From Granulosicoccus sp. (GTDB lineage: Bacteria > Pseudomonadota > Gammaproteobacteria > Granulosicoccales > Granulosicoccaceae), in NCBI GenBank assembly GCA_020627685.1, contig JAHDGK010000040.1, positions 1-44,953 of the forward strand: a stretch of 44,953 bases of DNA, read 5' to 3'. This document shows, in pieces, positions 35,466-44,136 of this stretch. A program made the translations under genes and the position numbers. Position 1 is the stretch's first letter; each line of letters begins with the position of its first letter. The notes beneath the pieces were generated by a model. That model saw only the letters and a list, made by a program, of their open reading frames with translations, had not been told where the DNA came from and made no database searches.

Positions 35466-37124
35466 TTAAACTCGTTCCATATCGTACTCGCCACGAACAC
35501 CTGTCCCATAGCGCTGCAATGCACCCGAGGGACCAACGGCATTCGGACGGTTGAAGATCCAGTTCTGCCAGGCAGTGAGTCTTCCGAAAATTCTCGTCTC
35601 CATAGTCTCCGGCCCTGCAAATCGAAGGTTCGCTTCCATGCCGGTCATGGCGTCAGGACTAAAGGAAGCACGCTCTTCCATAAACAATCGCACCTCATCA
35701 TCCCAGTCGATGTCATCGAGTATGACTGTCACAAGACCATGCTCTTCAGCCTGCTCTGCATCAAGCGGCTTGCCTATCAGACTGTTTGCCACGTCGACTT
35801 GTTCTTCTGCGCCCCAGAATCTCGTCTGCAAACGAGTCAGGCCGTTACCCATAGGGAATAAGCCAAAATTCACGTCGGTTAAAGTGAAGGTCGCAGCAGC
35901 TCTATCATCATCTTCAAATTCACCTTCCATCATGTATGTACGATCTACCGAAAACAGCAGTTCTGCCAATAGACCTGAAAAACACGATCCGTTTTCAACA
36001 AACGCTGCTAGCGAACGGGATGTGACATCAATACGCTTTAGCGTTCGCTTCCAGTACTGACAAACCTCATTGGCTAGCCAGTGATCTGTGTGAGAACTGA
36101 TTAGTGTTTCGTGTTCAAGCAGTTTGGTTGAATCTCCCTCTGACTTAAAGATCCAGAGCCCCAACTCTTTTTCGTTAAACCGCAGGTGCAGGATAGCGTC
36201 TTCCAACTCGCGGCATAGTTTTAGTAAGTAAGCCTGATCACCTTGTGATTCGAATTCATGCATGTCAACTGGCGCGTTGTCAGTTGGGCCTTTAAGGGTG
36301 ATGATGGCGCGACCATGCTTTCGTTCTAATGACACATTGACAAATGTGTATTGGATTTCAGATTCACCCATGCTTCGATCCAACGGCGCAAGGGAAATAC
36401 CACGGCTTATGTTCTCTTTCGTAGATTCTGATGCAAATTCCCGCGCACGTTCGATCACCACATCATCGAATTTAGAATTGGGAATGACCTCGTCTACCAA
36501 CCTCCACTGCACAGCCCGGCGACCTTTGACGCCCTCTTCTATTGAGCAAAATATGTCTGCAAGATCTCGGCGTACTTTTCGTTTATCAGTAACGCGGGTT
36601 AAACCTCCCGTTCCTGGAAGTACAGCTAACAATGGCACCTCTGGAAGAGCGACTGAGGAGGTGCTGTCATCGGTCAACATGATGTGATTGCACGCTAGTG
36701 CCAACTCGTATCCGCCTCCGGCACAAGCGCCTTTAACTGCGGCTACGTACTTCTGCCCTGAATCGGCCTCTGCCGCTTCGAAAGCGTTTCGAGTTTCGTT
36801 AGTGAACTTGCAGAAATTGACCTTGTGGCTGTGCTCTGCACCGCCGAGCATACGGATGTTTGCACCTGCACAAAAAACCTTATCTTTTCCAGAGCGTAGC
36901 AACACGACCTTCACTTCCGGGTGCTCAAAACGCATGCGCTGTATGACATCGTTGAGTTCTATATCTACCCCGAGATCGTAAGAGTTGAGTTTCAACTCAT
37001 AACCATCAAAAAGGCCGCCTTGTTCGTCAACATCCATAATCACGTGGGCTATTTCGCCGTGATATTCCACTTTCCAATGGCGGTATTGATCGGGGGTGGT
37101 ACGAAAATCGATGACCTTGGCCAT
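35466..37124 (-). CDS. boxC: BoxC, 2,3-epoxybenzoyl-CoA dihydrolase
   Basis: This 552-residue protein has an N-terminal crotonase-like domain (VVLLRSGKDKVFCAGANIRM, GACAGGGYELALACNHIML, ALPEVPLLAVLPGTGGLTRV) and a second, diverged crotonase-like half. It opens the epoxide ring of epoxybenzoyl-CoA to 3,4-dehydroadipyl-CoA semialdehyde and formate without oxygen. The length matches known BoxC. ATG 37124 follows AGGAG. A consensus -10 (TATAAT) lies 40 bases upstream and a long inverted repeat further up, so this gene starts its own transcript. Confidence 0.95.
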   Translation of the reverse strand: MAKVIDFRTTPDQYRHWKVEYHGEIAHVIMDVDEQGGLFDGYELKLNSYDLGVDIELNDVIQRMRFEHPEVKVVLLRSGKDKVFCAGANIRMLGGAEHSHKVNFCKFTNETRNAFEAAEADSGQKYVAAVKGACAGGGYELALACNHIMLTDDSTSSVALPEVPLLAVLPGTGGLTRVTDKRKVRRDLADIFCSIEEGVKGRRAVQWRLVDEVIPNSKFDDVVIERAREFASESTKENISRGISLAPLDRSMGESEIQYTFVNVSLERKHGRAIITLKGPTDNAPVDMHEFESQGDQAYLLKLCRELEDAILHLRFNEKELGLWIFKSEGDSTKLLEHETLISSHTDHWLANEVCQYWKRTLKRIDVTSRSLAAFVENGSCFSGLLAELLFSVDRTYMMEGEFEDDDRAAATFTLTDVNFGLFPMGNGLTRLQTRFWGAEEQVDVANSLIGKPLDAEQAEEHGLVTVILDDIDWDDEVRLFMEERASFSPDAMTGMEANLRFAGPETMETRIFGRLTAWQNWIFNRPNAVGPSGALQRYGTGVRGEYDMERV

Positions 37125-37163
37125 ACAAGCTCCTGACAGAAAACCGGATAGCTTTTCCTGAGC

Positions 37164-37192
37164 ATTATAGGTTTTTGAAGGCTAAGAGTAAA
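37164..37192 (-). promoter_or_regulatory. Promoter of the boxC-boxB-boxA-thioesterase-boxR unit
   Basis: On the minus strand a perfect -10, TATAAT (37164-37169), has TTTACT as a weak -35 (37187-37192) at 17-base spacing. The weak -35 would fit an activated or tightly regulated promoter. The inferred start is about 37157, leaving a leader of roughly 33 bases. Confidence 0.6.
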
Positions 37193-37205
37193 TCAATTTA
37201 GGCAC

Positions 37206-37232
37206 AATAAAGCAATTTATATTTGCTTTATT
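37206..37232 (-). promoter_or_regulatory. Long perfect inverted repeat upstream of the boxC promoter
   Basis: AATAAAGCAA (37206-37215) and TTGCTTTATT (37223-37232) are perfect 10-base arms separated by 7 bases. The centre lies about 60 bases upstream of the predicted start, a position more typical of an activator than a repressor. It is AT-rich and not followed by a T-run, so a terminator for the DUF309 gene is less likely. The binding protein is unknown; BoxR or an outside regulator are candidates. Confidence 0.6.
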
Positions 37233-37278
37233 ATCAATTAATTAGATATTAAGGCGCAAATAAATTCAAATTTATGCG

Positions 37279-37746
37279 TTATAACGGCAATTTAATATTG
37301 CACTCGACATGATCTATTGCACTCAGCACAGCCTCCTTCTCACACCCCATCACTTTCTGATTTTGACACTTACAGAGAATCTCCCTGGCGATGCCACATA
37401 AACGCAGCGCCGCCTTCGGTTTTTCCATGCGCAATTTCAAATAAGCATTGCTCGTTTGAATAAGCGCCTGAACAAAAAATTTCTCCTGAGTGCTGTCGGG
37501 CAAAGCCAACCAAACGGGCTCCCAAACTTCATGAGCCTCCCAGTAGAATCCCTGATCAAAAAGCTCGAAGCCGAATAAATAAGCGCGGCTCTGACTAATC
37601 TCAATGGCGGTCATGCCAGTGCTGACAGAACTTTTTATCTCATCGAAAAAGTCTTCAGGATGACGATCGTTTTTCCCCGGGGTATAAGCATGATCCGGCC
37701 AATGCACGCCAGTGCCTTCACCCGCTTCAAATGACAACTTACTCAA
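37279..37746 (-). CDS. DUF309 domain-containing protein
   Basis: This 155-residue protein carries the DUF309 motif in FGFELFDQGFYWEAHEVWEP, with the conserved E-A-H-E and a second helix (EKFFVQALIQTSNAYLKLRM). The fold is a small all-helical bundle of unknown function. The start is TTG 37746, overlapping the end of the hydrolase gene by eight bases, so it is translated with the benzoate operon. Its presence inside a box cluster is unusual in my memory. It might serve a carrier or binding role, but nothing in the sequence shows this. Confidence 0.75.
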   Translation of the reverse strand: MSKLSFEAGEGTGVHWPDHAYTPGKNDRHPEDFFDEIKSSVSTGMTAIEISQSRAYLFGFELFDQGFYWEAHEVWEPVWLALPDSTQEKFFVQALIQTSNAYLKLRMEKPKAALRLCGIAREILCKCQNQKVMGCEKEAVLSAIDHVECNIKLPL

Positions 37747-38533
37747 CAGCTAAGCCACCGCAGTACGCATTAACTGCATCTAGAACCATGCTGGGTTGAT
37801 CCAGATGGGGGGAATGACGACACCCATCAAGAACTAATAATGTCACGGGTGTTTTACAGCGTTTTTCTATCTCTTGAATCTGACGCAATGTTCCGTATTG
37901 ATCGTCAGCACCTTGTATTGCCAGAACCGGAACGTTCACGCCGTTTAAAACGTCAGCGACATTCCAGGATTCAAAATCTGGATGCAACCAGCTGTCATTC
38001 CAACCTCGAAAGGTAGTATCGGCATCACGATGATACTTACTCATCTTAAATTTTAAATCGCCCTCATCATAAGCTTGTTTGGCTTTGGTTATTTCTCTAA
38101 GTCCAGCAGATTCAGTGAAATAATGCGGCGCCATAACTATTAGGCCATTTAAGCGGTCATCGTCAATTGTTCCTGCAAATATAGAGGCAATGGTGCCACC
38201 GTCGCTGTGCCCAAACAAAACCGCCTGCTCTATACCCGCAGCACTCAACACGTCAGAAATCACATCCTGAGCTTCAAGCGTCATGTAATCTAAGGGTCGG
38301 GGTAACTCGACTAATTCCGATTGCCCGTAACCTGCTCTGGAATAAGCCAGAACCCCCCATCCTGTTTTTTCAACGAGTAATTCTGGGAAACCTCTCCACA
38401 ATGAAGCTGACCCTAGCCCTTCATGCAACAACACAAGCGTTGGCTTTTGATTTGGCGGCGGACCGTAGCACCGGTACTCTAACAACTTTCCCGCCGCACG
38501 CAGAAAGCCCGTAGGCTTCCAGAACTCACTCAT
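37739..38533 (-). CDS. Alpha/beta hydrolase of the benzoate cluster
   Basis: This 264-residue protein has the alpha/beta hydrolase fold: oxyanion region LVLLHEGLGSASLW, nucleophile elbow FGHSDGG, acid in QGADDQYGT and His in CRHSPHLDQPS. Relatives are often found in box and other aromatic clusters, where they may hydrolyse esters, or lactones and thioesters formed as side products. The start ATG 38533 overlaps the ligase stop by four bases (ATGA) and its end overlaps the DUF309 gene. The substrate cannot be told. Confidence 0.85.
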   Translation of the reverse strand: MSEFWKPTGFLRAAGKLLEYRCYGPPPNQKPTLVLLHEGLGSASLWRGFPELLVEKTGWGVLAYSRAGYGQSELVELPRPLDYMTLEAQDVISDVLSAAGIEQAVLFGHSDGGTIASIFAGTIDDDRLNGLIVMAPHYFTESAGLREITKAKQAYDEGDLKFKMSKYHRDADTTFRGWNDSWLHPDFESWNVADVLNGVNVPVLAIQGADDQYGTLRQIQEIEKRCKTPVTLLVLDGCRHSPHLDQPSMVLDAVNAYCGGLAVE

Positions 38534-40062
38534 GATGATCGCAATTTAAATCGCTGGATTTTCCCGGTAGCTGTTTTGGGTAAATCATCTACGACATCCA
38601 CCCAACGCGGGTACTTCCATTTTCCGATTTTGTCTTTAACGAATTCTTTAAGATCATCTAAGTCTTCGATAGACTGTCCGGTTTTTAAAACAATATATGC
38701 TTTAGGCTTTTCGAGCCCCTCATCGTCTCTATGCGACACAACGGCGGCTTCTAACACAGCTGAATGAGACGACAATGCCTGCTCGACTTCAAATGGGCTA
38801 ACCCAGATCCCGGAGACCTTAAACATGTCATCGGTACGCCCACAGTAAATCAAGCGACCATCCGACGTTTGTTCATACTTATCGCCGGTGCGCGTCCAAC
38901 CGTCCTGAAATGTTTGCTCTGTTTTTTCAGGCTTTTTCCAATAATCCACCGCTGACGATTTTCCACGCACCAGCAATTCACCAATCTCCCCAACACCAAC
39001 TTCCGTGTTGTGCTCATCTACCAGGCGAATCTCGTAACCGGGTACAGCCTTACCCGATGTTCCATACACCAGATCGTCCGGTCGGTTGGATAGAAAAATA
39101 TGCAGCATCTCCGTTGAACCGACACCATCAAGGATGTCGACGTTTTGCATAGCCTTCCACTTGCGCCCTATCTCCGCAGGCAACGCCTCGCCTGCCGATA
39201 CACACATACGCAGTGGCACATCGGGGCAGCTTTCATCGGATTCCCACTGCTGTACTAACGCTGCATACAAGGTTGGAACACCAAAATACAATGTCGGTTT
39301 GTGTACGGTTAAAATTTCGGTAACGGCTTGTGGAGTTGGACGTGCGTTAAACAACAATGATGTTGCACCCACCGACAATGGGAATGTCATGCCGTTACCC
39401 ATCCCGTAGGCAAAAAACAATTTTGCGGCGGAGAAAAAAATATCGGACTCATCCACACGTAGCACCTGCTTTGCATACGTCTCGCAGGTGTCTTGCATAG
39501 CTTCGTGTTTATGCCGTACACCTTTAGGCGTCCCCGTTGAACCAGAGGAATACAACCAAAAGGCAATATCATCACCCGCCCTCTCTAACGTTTGAAAAGC
39601 TTCAGCGCCTTCCATAAATTCAGGCCAACTTAGATGTTCATGAGAAGCTGAATCGCCAATTACGATGACTTTTATAACCGATGGGCAATCACTAATTGCC
39701 GGCATTACGACATCTAAGAGCTCCACGGACACATACGCGATTGAGGCGTTACTGTCGTTAAGAATCGTTCGGTAAACATCGGTTGATAACAATGTATTAA
39801 TGGCTACTGGAACCACACCACACTTAAGACAACCCCAAAAAATAATGGGAAACTCGAGTTGATCCAACACAAAAAGCGCGGCGCGATCTCCCTCCTTGAT
39901 ACCCGATGCAGTTAGAGCAGAGGCCGCCTTTGACGATGATTCGGCCAGTTCGCCGTAAGAGATCTCTCTACCACTACCAAAGACCTCACGAAACGCTATG
40001 GAACGACTTCTCCCCTCGTTCACATGACGATCAACAAACCAATTCGCTGCATTTCCAGTCAC
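38530..40062 (-). CDS. bclA: Benzoate-CoA ligase
   Basis: This 510-residue protein is an adenylate-forming acyl-CoA synthetase. The P-loop is YSSGSTGTPKGV (171-182). The stretch FSAAKLFFAYGMGNGMTFPL is characteristic of the benzoate-CoA ligase family. The hinge DKYEQTSDGRLIYCGRTDDM and the C-terminal TATGKIQRF with the catalytic Lys501 complete it. It activates benzoate with ATP and CoA to benzoyl-CoA, the first step before BoxAB. It is downstream of the TRAP transporter genes and coupled to the alpha/beta hydrolase. A related substrate such as hydroxybenzoate or a fluorobenzoate cannot be excluded. Confidence 0.9.
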   Translation of the reverse strand: MTGNAANWFVDRHVNEGRSRSIAFREVFGSGREISYGELAESSSKAASALTASGIKEGDRAALFVLDQLEFPIIFWGCLKCGVVPVAINTLLSTDVYRTILNDSNASIAYVSVELLDVVMPAISDCPSVIKVIVIGDSASHEHLSWPEFMEGAEAFQTLERAGDDIAFWLYSSGSTGTPKGVRHKHEAMQDTCETYAKQVLRVDESDIFFSAAKLFFAYGMGNGMTFPLSVGATSLLFNARPTPQAVTEILTVHKPTLYFGVPTLYAALVQQWESDESCPDVPLRMCVSAGEALPAEIGRKWKAMQNVDILDGVGSTEMLHIFLSNRPDDLVYGTSGKAVPGYEIRLVDEHNTEVGVGEIGELLVRGKSSAVDYWKKPEKTEQTFQDGWTRTGDKYEQTSDGRLIYCGRTDDMFKVSGIWVSPFEVEQALSSHSAVLEAAVVSHRDDEGLEKPKAYIVLKTGQSIEDLDDLKEFVKDKIGKWKYPRWVDVVDDLPKTATGKIQRFKLRSS

Positions 40063-40107
40063 AATCTTCCCCCTATACTAAGGCCCGAAATAAAGCCCGT
40101 TGCCGGG

Positions 40108-41604
40108 TTACCAAGGTAATAAAGCGAGTGTAATTACCGGAAAGGCAACCAGCAGACAAACACGGATTAAATCGGACGCTACAAAATACAACACCGCTTT
40201 ATAGGTTTTCACAATGGGTGTTTTTTTATCGATGGCGTTGATAACAAAGAGGTTCATGCCCACCGGTGGCGTTATCAATCCGACCTCTACGACTATCAAT
40301 ACAAGAATGCCAAACCAAATAGCCGTGTGCTCAACATTAACTCGATTTAGCGCACCCTTAGTAACGCCCCGAAGCCCAAGCTCCTTAGTTATTTCGCGCG
40401 TCAGCTCCTGCCCGCTCGCAAGCATGTTCTGAGCTTGGTTAACTAAGGCCGCAGGCAAATCTTTACCACTGGCAATAAGCTGTTCTAACTTTGCCGATTG
40501 AAGATCCACCATACTAACCAACCCGAAATCCAACTCTTGAATCACAGGCCAAAAAATGGGAATAGTTAGAAGGATCATAGACAAGCTGTCCATGACACAG
40601 CCGAGCAGCAAGTAAAAAATCAAAATCATGACCAACACGATCCAAGGGTTGAACCCATTGTCCGTGACCCAAAGTGCTATATCTTGAGGAAGTTGGGTAA
40701 GCGCTAAGAAGCCATTGTAAAAAGCAGCACCCAGCACGATGAAAAATATCATCGCTGTGGCTCGCCCCGTCGTATAGAAACTCTCCGCTAACGATTTACG
40801 ATTAAGTCCGCCACCCAACCAGGCAATCAGTGCGGTACCCAAGGCTCCCACTGCAGCACCTTCAGTGGGTGTAAACCAACCTAGGTAAATACCACCCACA
40901 ACCAGGGCAAAAACAATCAGTGCATGAGACACGCTCAATAGTGATTTAAAGCGCTCCCTATACGGAACCCTTTCTTTCGTACCCGCAGAATCTGGATTGA
41001 TTCGGACGTATATCGAGATGGTCAGCATGTAGCCGATGGCCGCCAGTACACCGGGGATGAAAGCGGCTAGGAATAATTTGGCGATGTTCTGCTCGGTTAG
41101 TATGGCGTAGATAACCAACACAACCGAGGGAGGAATAAGAATACCCAAGGTACCACCAGCAGCCAGGGTCGCCGTGGAAAATCCGCCCGCGTATCCGTAT
41201 CGGCGTAATTCAGGTAATGCAACCCTGCTCATAGTTGCAGCGGTAGCGAGTGATGAGCCGCAAATTGCTCCGAATCCTGCGCATGCCCCAACAGCTGCCA
41301 TAGCAACTCCACCTTTGCGATGGCCCAACCACCCTTCAGCAGCCTTGAACAAGGACTGACTCATGCCGCCCAGCGTTGCGAAATGCCCCATCAACAAGAA
41401 CATGGGCACGATAGATAAGGAATAACTGGAAAAGGTTGTAAACGTTTCGTTTTTCAAACGGGCGAGCGGTAAACCGATGTCGCCTGTTACCAACACCAAA
41501 CCCACAAACCCTGCAAGAAACATTGCCAGACCAATGGGCACTCTTAGGAATATGAGCGTGAGCAAGGCGGGAAAAGACAACACGCCGATAAGAGTATTAC
41601 TCAA
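40108..41604 (-). CDS. dctM: TRAP transporter large permease, DctM type, with an internal insert
   Basis: This 498-residue protein has the TRAP large-permease pattern: LSIVPMFLLMGHFATLGG, AAVGACAGFGAICGSSLATA, LGILIPPSVVLVIYAI, GWFTPTEGAA and IPIFWPVIQELDFG, then IWFGILVLIVVEVGLITPPV. The last two motifs are normally almost adjacent, but here about 65 extra hydrophilic residues (about 362-426, e.g. KLEQLIASGKDLPAALVNQA) separate them, and the protein exceeds the usual 425-430 length. The start is TTG 41604, overlapping the DctQ stop by four bases. It imports an organic acid, probably benzoate, with sodium. Confidence 0.9.
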   Translation of the reverse strand: MSNTLIGVLSFPALLTLIFLRVPIGLAMFLAGFVGLVLVTGDIGLPLARLKNETFTTFSSYSLSIVPMFLLMGHFATLGGMSQSLFKAAEGWLGHRKGGVAMAAVGACAGFGAICGSSLATAATMSRVALPELRRYGYAGGFSTATLAAGGTLGILIPPSVVLVIYAILTEQNIAKLFLAAFIPGVLAAIGYMLTISIYVRINPDSAGTKERVPYRERFKSLLSVSHALIVFALVVGGIYLGWFTPTEGAAVGALGTALIAWLGGGLNRKSLAESFYTTGRATAMIFFIVLGAAFYNGFLALTQLPQDIALWVTDNGFNPWIVLVMILIFYLLLGCVMDSLSMILLTIPIFWPVIQELDFGLVSMVDLQSAKLEQLIASGKDLPAALVNQAQNMLASGQELTREITKELGLRGVTKGALNRVNVEHTAIWFGILVLIVVEVGLITPPVGMNLFVINAIDKKTPIVKTYKAVLYFVASDLIRVCLLVAFPVITLALLPW

Positions 41605-42185
41605 TGGCTCGATCCTGCTTCCGCTGGCAATAGATCACGCCTGTTGACTAGCTCCAGGAATCGCATAACTGCCATATAGACACCAACCAGCGCCGCGACT
41701 GTTGCTCCCAACATGCTGCATGCATACGCCCACCACAAAGGGTACTGCAGCAAAAAGGTCACCTGTTGTGAGCTGCGCTTACTTTCCATGCCTTCAAACA
41801 ACTTCCAGGCTATAAGTACTAATACCAACGCAAAAACAACATCAGTAAGAAGGGCTAGAACTCTTTTGAGGTTGGGTGACAAAACAGAATTAAGGATGTT
41901 GACTGAAGCATGCGCTAGCTGAAGCTGGCAGATAGGCAAAAATGCAAACACAGTGAAAGCCATGCCCGCTTCAACAATTTCATAGTCACCGTTGACGGGA
42001 CCGATGCCTAAATCGAGCAACCAAGCTGCTGCAACCGGGAATGCCGACTGCACAGACTCTAAGTGCAATACACCATTCAAACTTCGGCCAATGATGGATA
42101 GGCATACCATCAAGATAAGTGCAAAGAGTGCGCTCCCGCCCAGCAGAGCGCACCCACGAGCTAACTTATCAACGTACTTGTACAC
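41601..42185 (-). CDS. dctQ: TRAP transporter small permease, DctQ type
   Basis: This 194-residue protein has four hydrophobic segments, as expected for a DctQ subunit, e.g. GSALFALILMVCLSIIGRSL and DVVFALVLVLIAWKLFEGM, with QYPLWWAYACSMLGATVAAL near the end. The start is GTG 42185. It lies 38 bases after the binding-protein gene and overlaps the large permease. It forms the membrane complex with DctM. Confidence 0.88.
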   Translation of the reverse strand: MYKYVDKLARGCALLGGSALFALILMVCLSIIGRSLNGVLHLESVQSAFPVAAAWLLDLGIGPVNGDYEIVEAGMAFTVFAFLPICQLQLAHASVNILNSVLSPNLKRVLALLTDVVFALVLVLIAWKLFEGMESKRSSQQVTFLLQYPLWWAYACSMLGATVAALVGVYMAVMRFLELVNRRDLLPAEAGSSH

Positions 42186-42223
42186 AAAAGCAAATTAGAT
42201 GTAATTTTCCAAAAAGGTCGAAA

Positions 42224-43270
42224 TTACATTTCGTGTGTCATGCCTTTGCAATCACCTGCCATCAATGCACGGGCCTGGTCAATTCGGGCCTGACCATCGA
42301 TACCCTTTTCATTCATATCGGCCACCCAAGTTCCATAAATAGGTTCTACCAATGCCGACCAAGCAGACGTGTCTGATACGGTCACGATATTGTTACCGTT
42401 CTCGACAGCAATTTCCCGCGCCGGGCCGTCAGCATCAGCCTGTGTGCCACCTGCAAAGACTGAAAAACCCAAGCCGGAATTTTTATCCATAGCCATTTTC
42501 TGCTCAGCACTCAAGCTTTCGTACTTCTCCTTGTTCATGGCAAGCACAAACGTCAGTGTGTAGAGCGAAGGACCTTCGAATTCCGTGTGATTTTCGACGA
42601 GCTCTGGAATCTTCAACGCCGTTGTCACTTCCCAAGGAATAGTTGTTCCATCAATAACACCTTTAGACAATCCTTCAGGAACTGCGGGAACAGGCATACC
42701 TACAGGTGTGGCACCCGATAGCTCAAGAAGTTGATTGACAAGTCTGGACCCGCCTCGAATTTTCATACCTTGTAAATCTGCAGGCACTTCGACAGGGTCG
42801 GCTGTGTGGAACATACCAGGGCCGTGCACCCACGTACCCAAAATTTTCACATCCTTGAATTCATCGTTTTCCATGTGCTCTTCAAACATAGTCCAGTAAG
42901 CGCAAGAAGCCGCTCTTGCATCTTCAACCATGAACGGTAATTCGAAGACTTCTGTTGTTGGAAAGCGCCCTGGCGTATAGCCCACTACCGTCCAAACAAT
43001 ATCAGCGACGCCGTCGACAGCTTGATCGAGTAATTCCGGCGGACGCCCGCCCAATTGCATTGCAGGGAATCGATCGATTTTTATTTCGCCGCCAGAATCT
43101 TTCTCAACAGCATCTGCCCACACATCTAGGATGAGCTTTGGCACATTCGCCTGAGCCGGTAAAAACTGATGCAGCTTTAAAGTCACTTCTTGGGAATAGG
43201 CTGCGGATGAAGACAAAGCGTAGAATGCCGCGGCACTTGCCAGGGCACATAATTCTTTAGTTCTGAACAT
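42224..43270 (-). CDS. dctP: TRAP transporter substrate-binding protein, DctP type
   Basis: This 348-residue protein has a signal peptide (ELCALASAAAFYALSSSAAY, cleaved before QEV) and the DctP pattern: LKLHQFLPAQANVPKLIL, IDRFPAMQLGGRPPELLDQA, VFELPFMVEDARAAS, GMKIRGGSRLVNQLLELSGA and VIDGTTIPWEVTTALKI. The conserved Arg of MKIRGG normally contacts the substrate carboxylate. It binds an acid, by context benzoate or a related aromatic, in the periplasm. The SD is GAGGAG. It is the first gene of the benzoate block. Confidence 0.92.
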   Translation of the reverse strand: MFRTKELCALASAAAFYALSSSAAYSQEVTLKLHQFLPAQANVPKLILDVWADAVEKDSGGEIKIDRFPAMQLGGRPPELLDQAVDGVADIVWTVVGYTPGRFPTTEVFELPFMVEDARAASCAYWTMFEEHMENDEFKDVKILGTWVHGPGMFHTADPVEVPADLQGMKIRGGSRLVNQLLELSGATPVGMPVPAVPEGLSKGVIDGTTIPWEVTTALKIPELVENHTEFEGPSLYTLTFVLAMNKEKYESLSAEQKMAMDKNSGLGFSVFAGGTQADADGPAREIAVENGNNIVTVSDTSAWSALVEPIYGTWVADMNEKGIDGQARIDQARALMAGDCKGMTHEM

Positions 43271-43572
43271 TAAAAATCACTCCTCAAGTCATTTTATACG
43301 ATATATCGCATAATTTATTTTGACGTTAGTGCTAGATTCATATTAAGAAAATAACAAGTAAAAGCCTGTATTTATTAGATTATTACCACCCACACATACT
43401 TATTGGCTTCAGTTTGCACGTAAGAAAAGATCAATTCAAACTGACAATTGAACTCAGCGCCGCAAAAAATGCAAAATAACACACAAGCCAAGTGTAGCAC
43501 CACGATAACATTGATACAACGCACTGTTAACTACACTAACGACTCTTATTATTAGTTACAAGAAACCACCGA
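43271..43572. other. 302-base divergent intergenic region
   Basis: This gap separates the TRAP operon (minus) from the DUF922 gene (plus). The left end holds the dctP SD and an 18-base near-palindrome at 43295-43312. The right part is AT-rich with no ORF, hairpin or consensus promoter that I can defend. Isolated TGCA tetramers occur near 43414 and 43468, but not at the six-base spacing of a BoxR-type operator. Confidence 0.5.
43295..43312. promoter_or_regulatory. Near-palindrome upstream of the TRAP operon
   Basis: The core CGATATATCG (43299-43308) is a perfect palindrome. It is flanked by TATA and CATA arms that match at three of four positions, giving 18 bases with a single mismatched pair. 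It lies 25-42 bases upstream of the dctP start, close to where transcription should begin, so it is a good repressor-site candidate. Which regulator binds is unknown. Confidence 0.5.
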
Positions 43573-44130
43573 ATGAATGCGATAACCGTTGTCTCAATGT
43601 TAACTTTTTTGCTCGCTTCAACAAGCCATGCGCAAACGATAAACACATACAACATCTCTGGAAAGAGCGCTGACCGACTTATCCAGTCAATGCGGTCAAA
43701 CGGCCCTCAAGGTTTCTGGGCGCATACAAGAAACTATTGGAAGTACAACTATAAGTATTACCAAGTAAACGGCCTCTATGAACTTGAGGAGCTAAGCATC
43801 ACGCGCACGGTTGAGATCACCATGCCGCACTGGACGGATTATTCATCTGCTTCATCGTGTCAGCAGAAAAATTGGGATGCCATGTACGGCAGTTTAAGAC
43901 GCCATGAGGACACGCACGTCGCCATTGCTGATCCGGTCTCTGCCAAGTTAAGACGCGCCATTGAGGCTGTTCGACCGAAGCGTAGCGCCGCAGAACTCGA
44001 GTCTGCTATTGACCGGGCAGCAAACAGGGTGTTTGAAGAAAACAGAAGAGCACAAGCCTTATTCGATGCGGACACGAACCACGGCAAGTCCGATCCGAGA
44101 GACCCGGTTTTACTTAAAACCTGTCGATAA
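43573..44130 (+). CDS. DUF922 putative secreted Zn-dependent protease
   Basis: This 185-residue protein has a signal peptide (TVVSMLTFLLASTSHA, cleaved before QTI) and a core like DUF922. TYNISGKSADRLIQSM is near the start, followed by SITRTVEITMPHWTDY and the motif RRHEDTHVAIA, where HExxH (His111-Glu112-x2-His115) is a zinc-metallopeptidase signature. It would act in the periplasm or outside. The start ATG 43573 gives a normal signal peptide. It is a single gene, divergent from the TRAP operon and convergent with the azoreductase. Confidence 0.8.
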   Translation: MNAITVVSMLTFLLASTSHAQTINTYNISGKSADRLIQSMRSNGPQGFWAHTRNYWKYNYKYYQVNGLYELEELSITRTVEITMPHWTDYSSASSCQQKNWDAMYGSLRRHEDTHVAIADPVSAKLRRAIEAVRPKRSAAELESAIDRAANRVFEENRRAQALFDADTNHGKSDPRDPVLLKTCR

Positions 44131-44136
44131 ACGTTT

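Noticed and set aside
35551-36060. 169-codon plus-strand frame inside boxC
   Set aside because: It is antisense to a clear BoxC protein, is rich in Ser and Pro as expected of a shadow frame, and matches no family.
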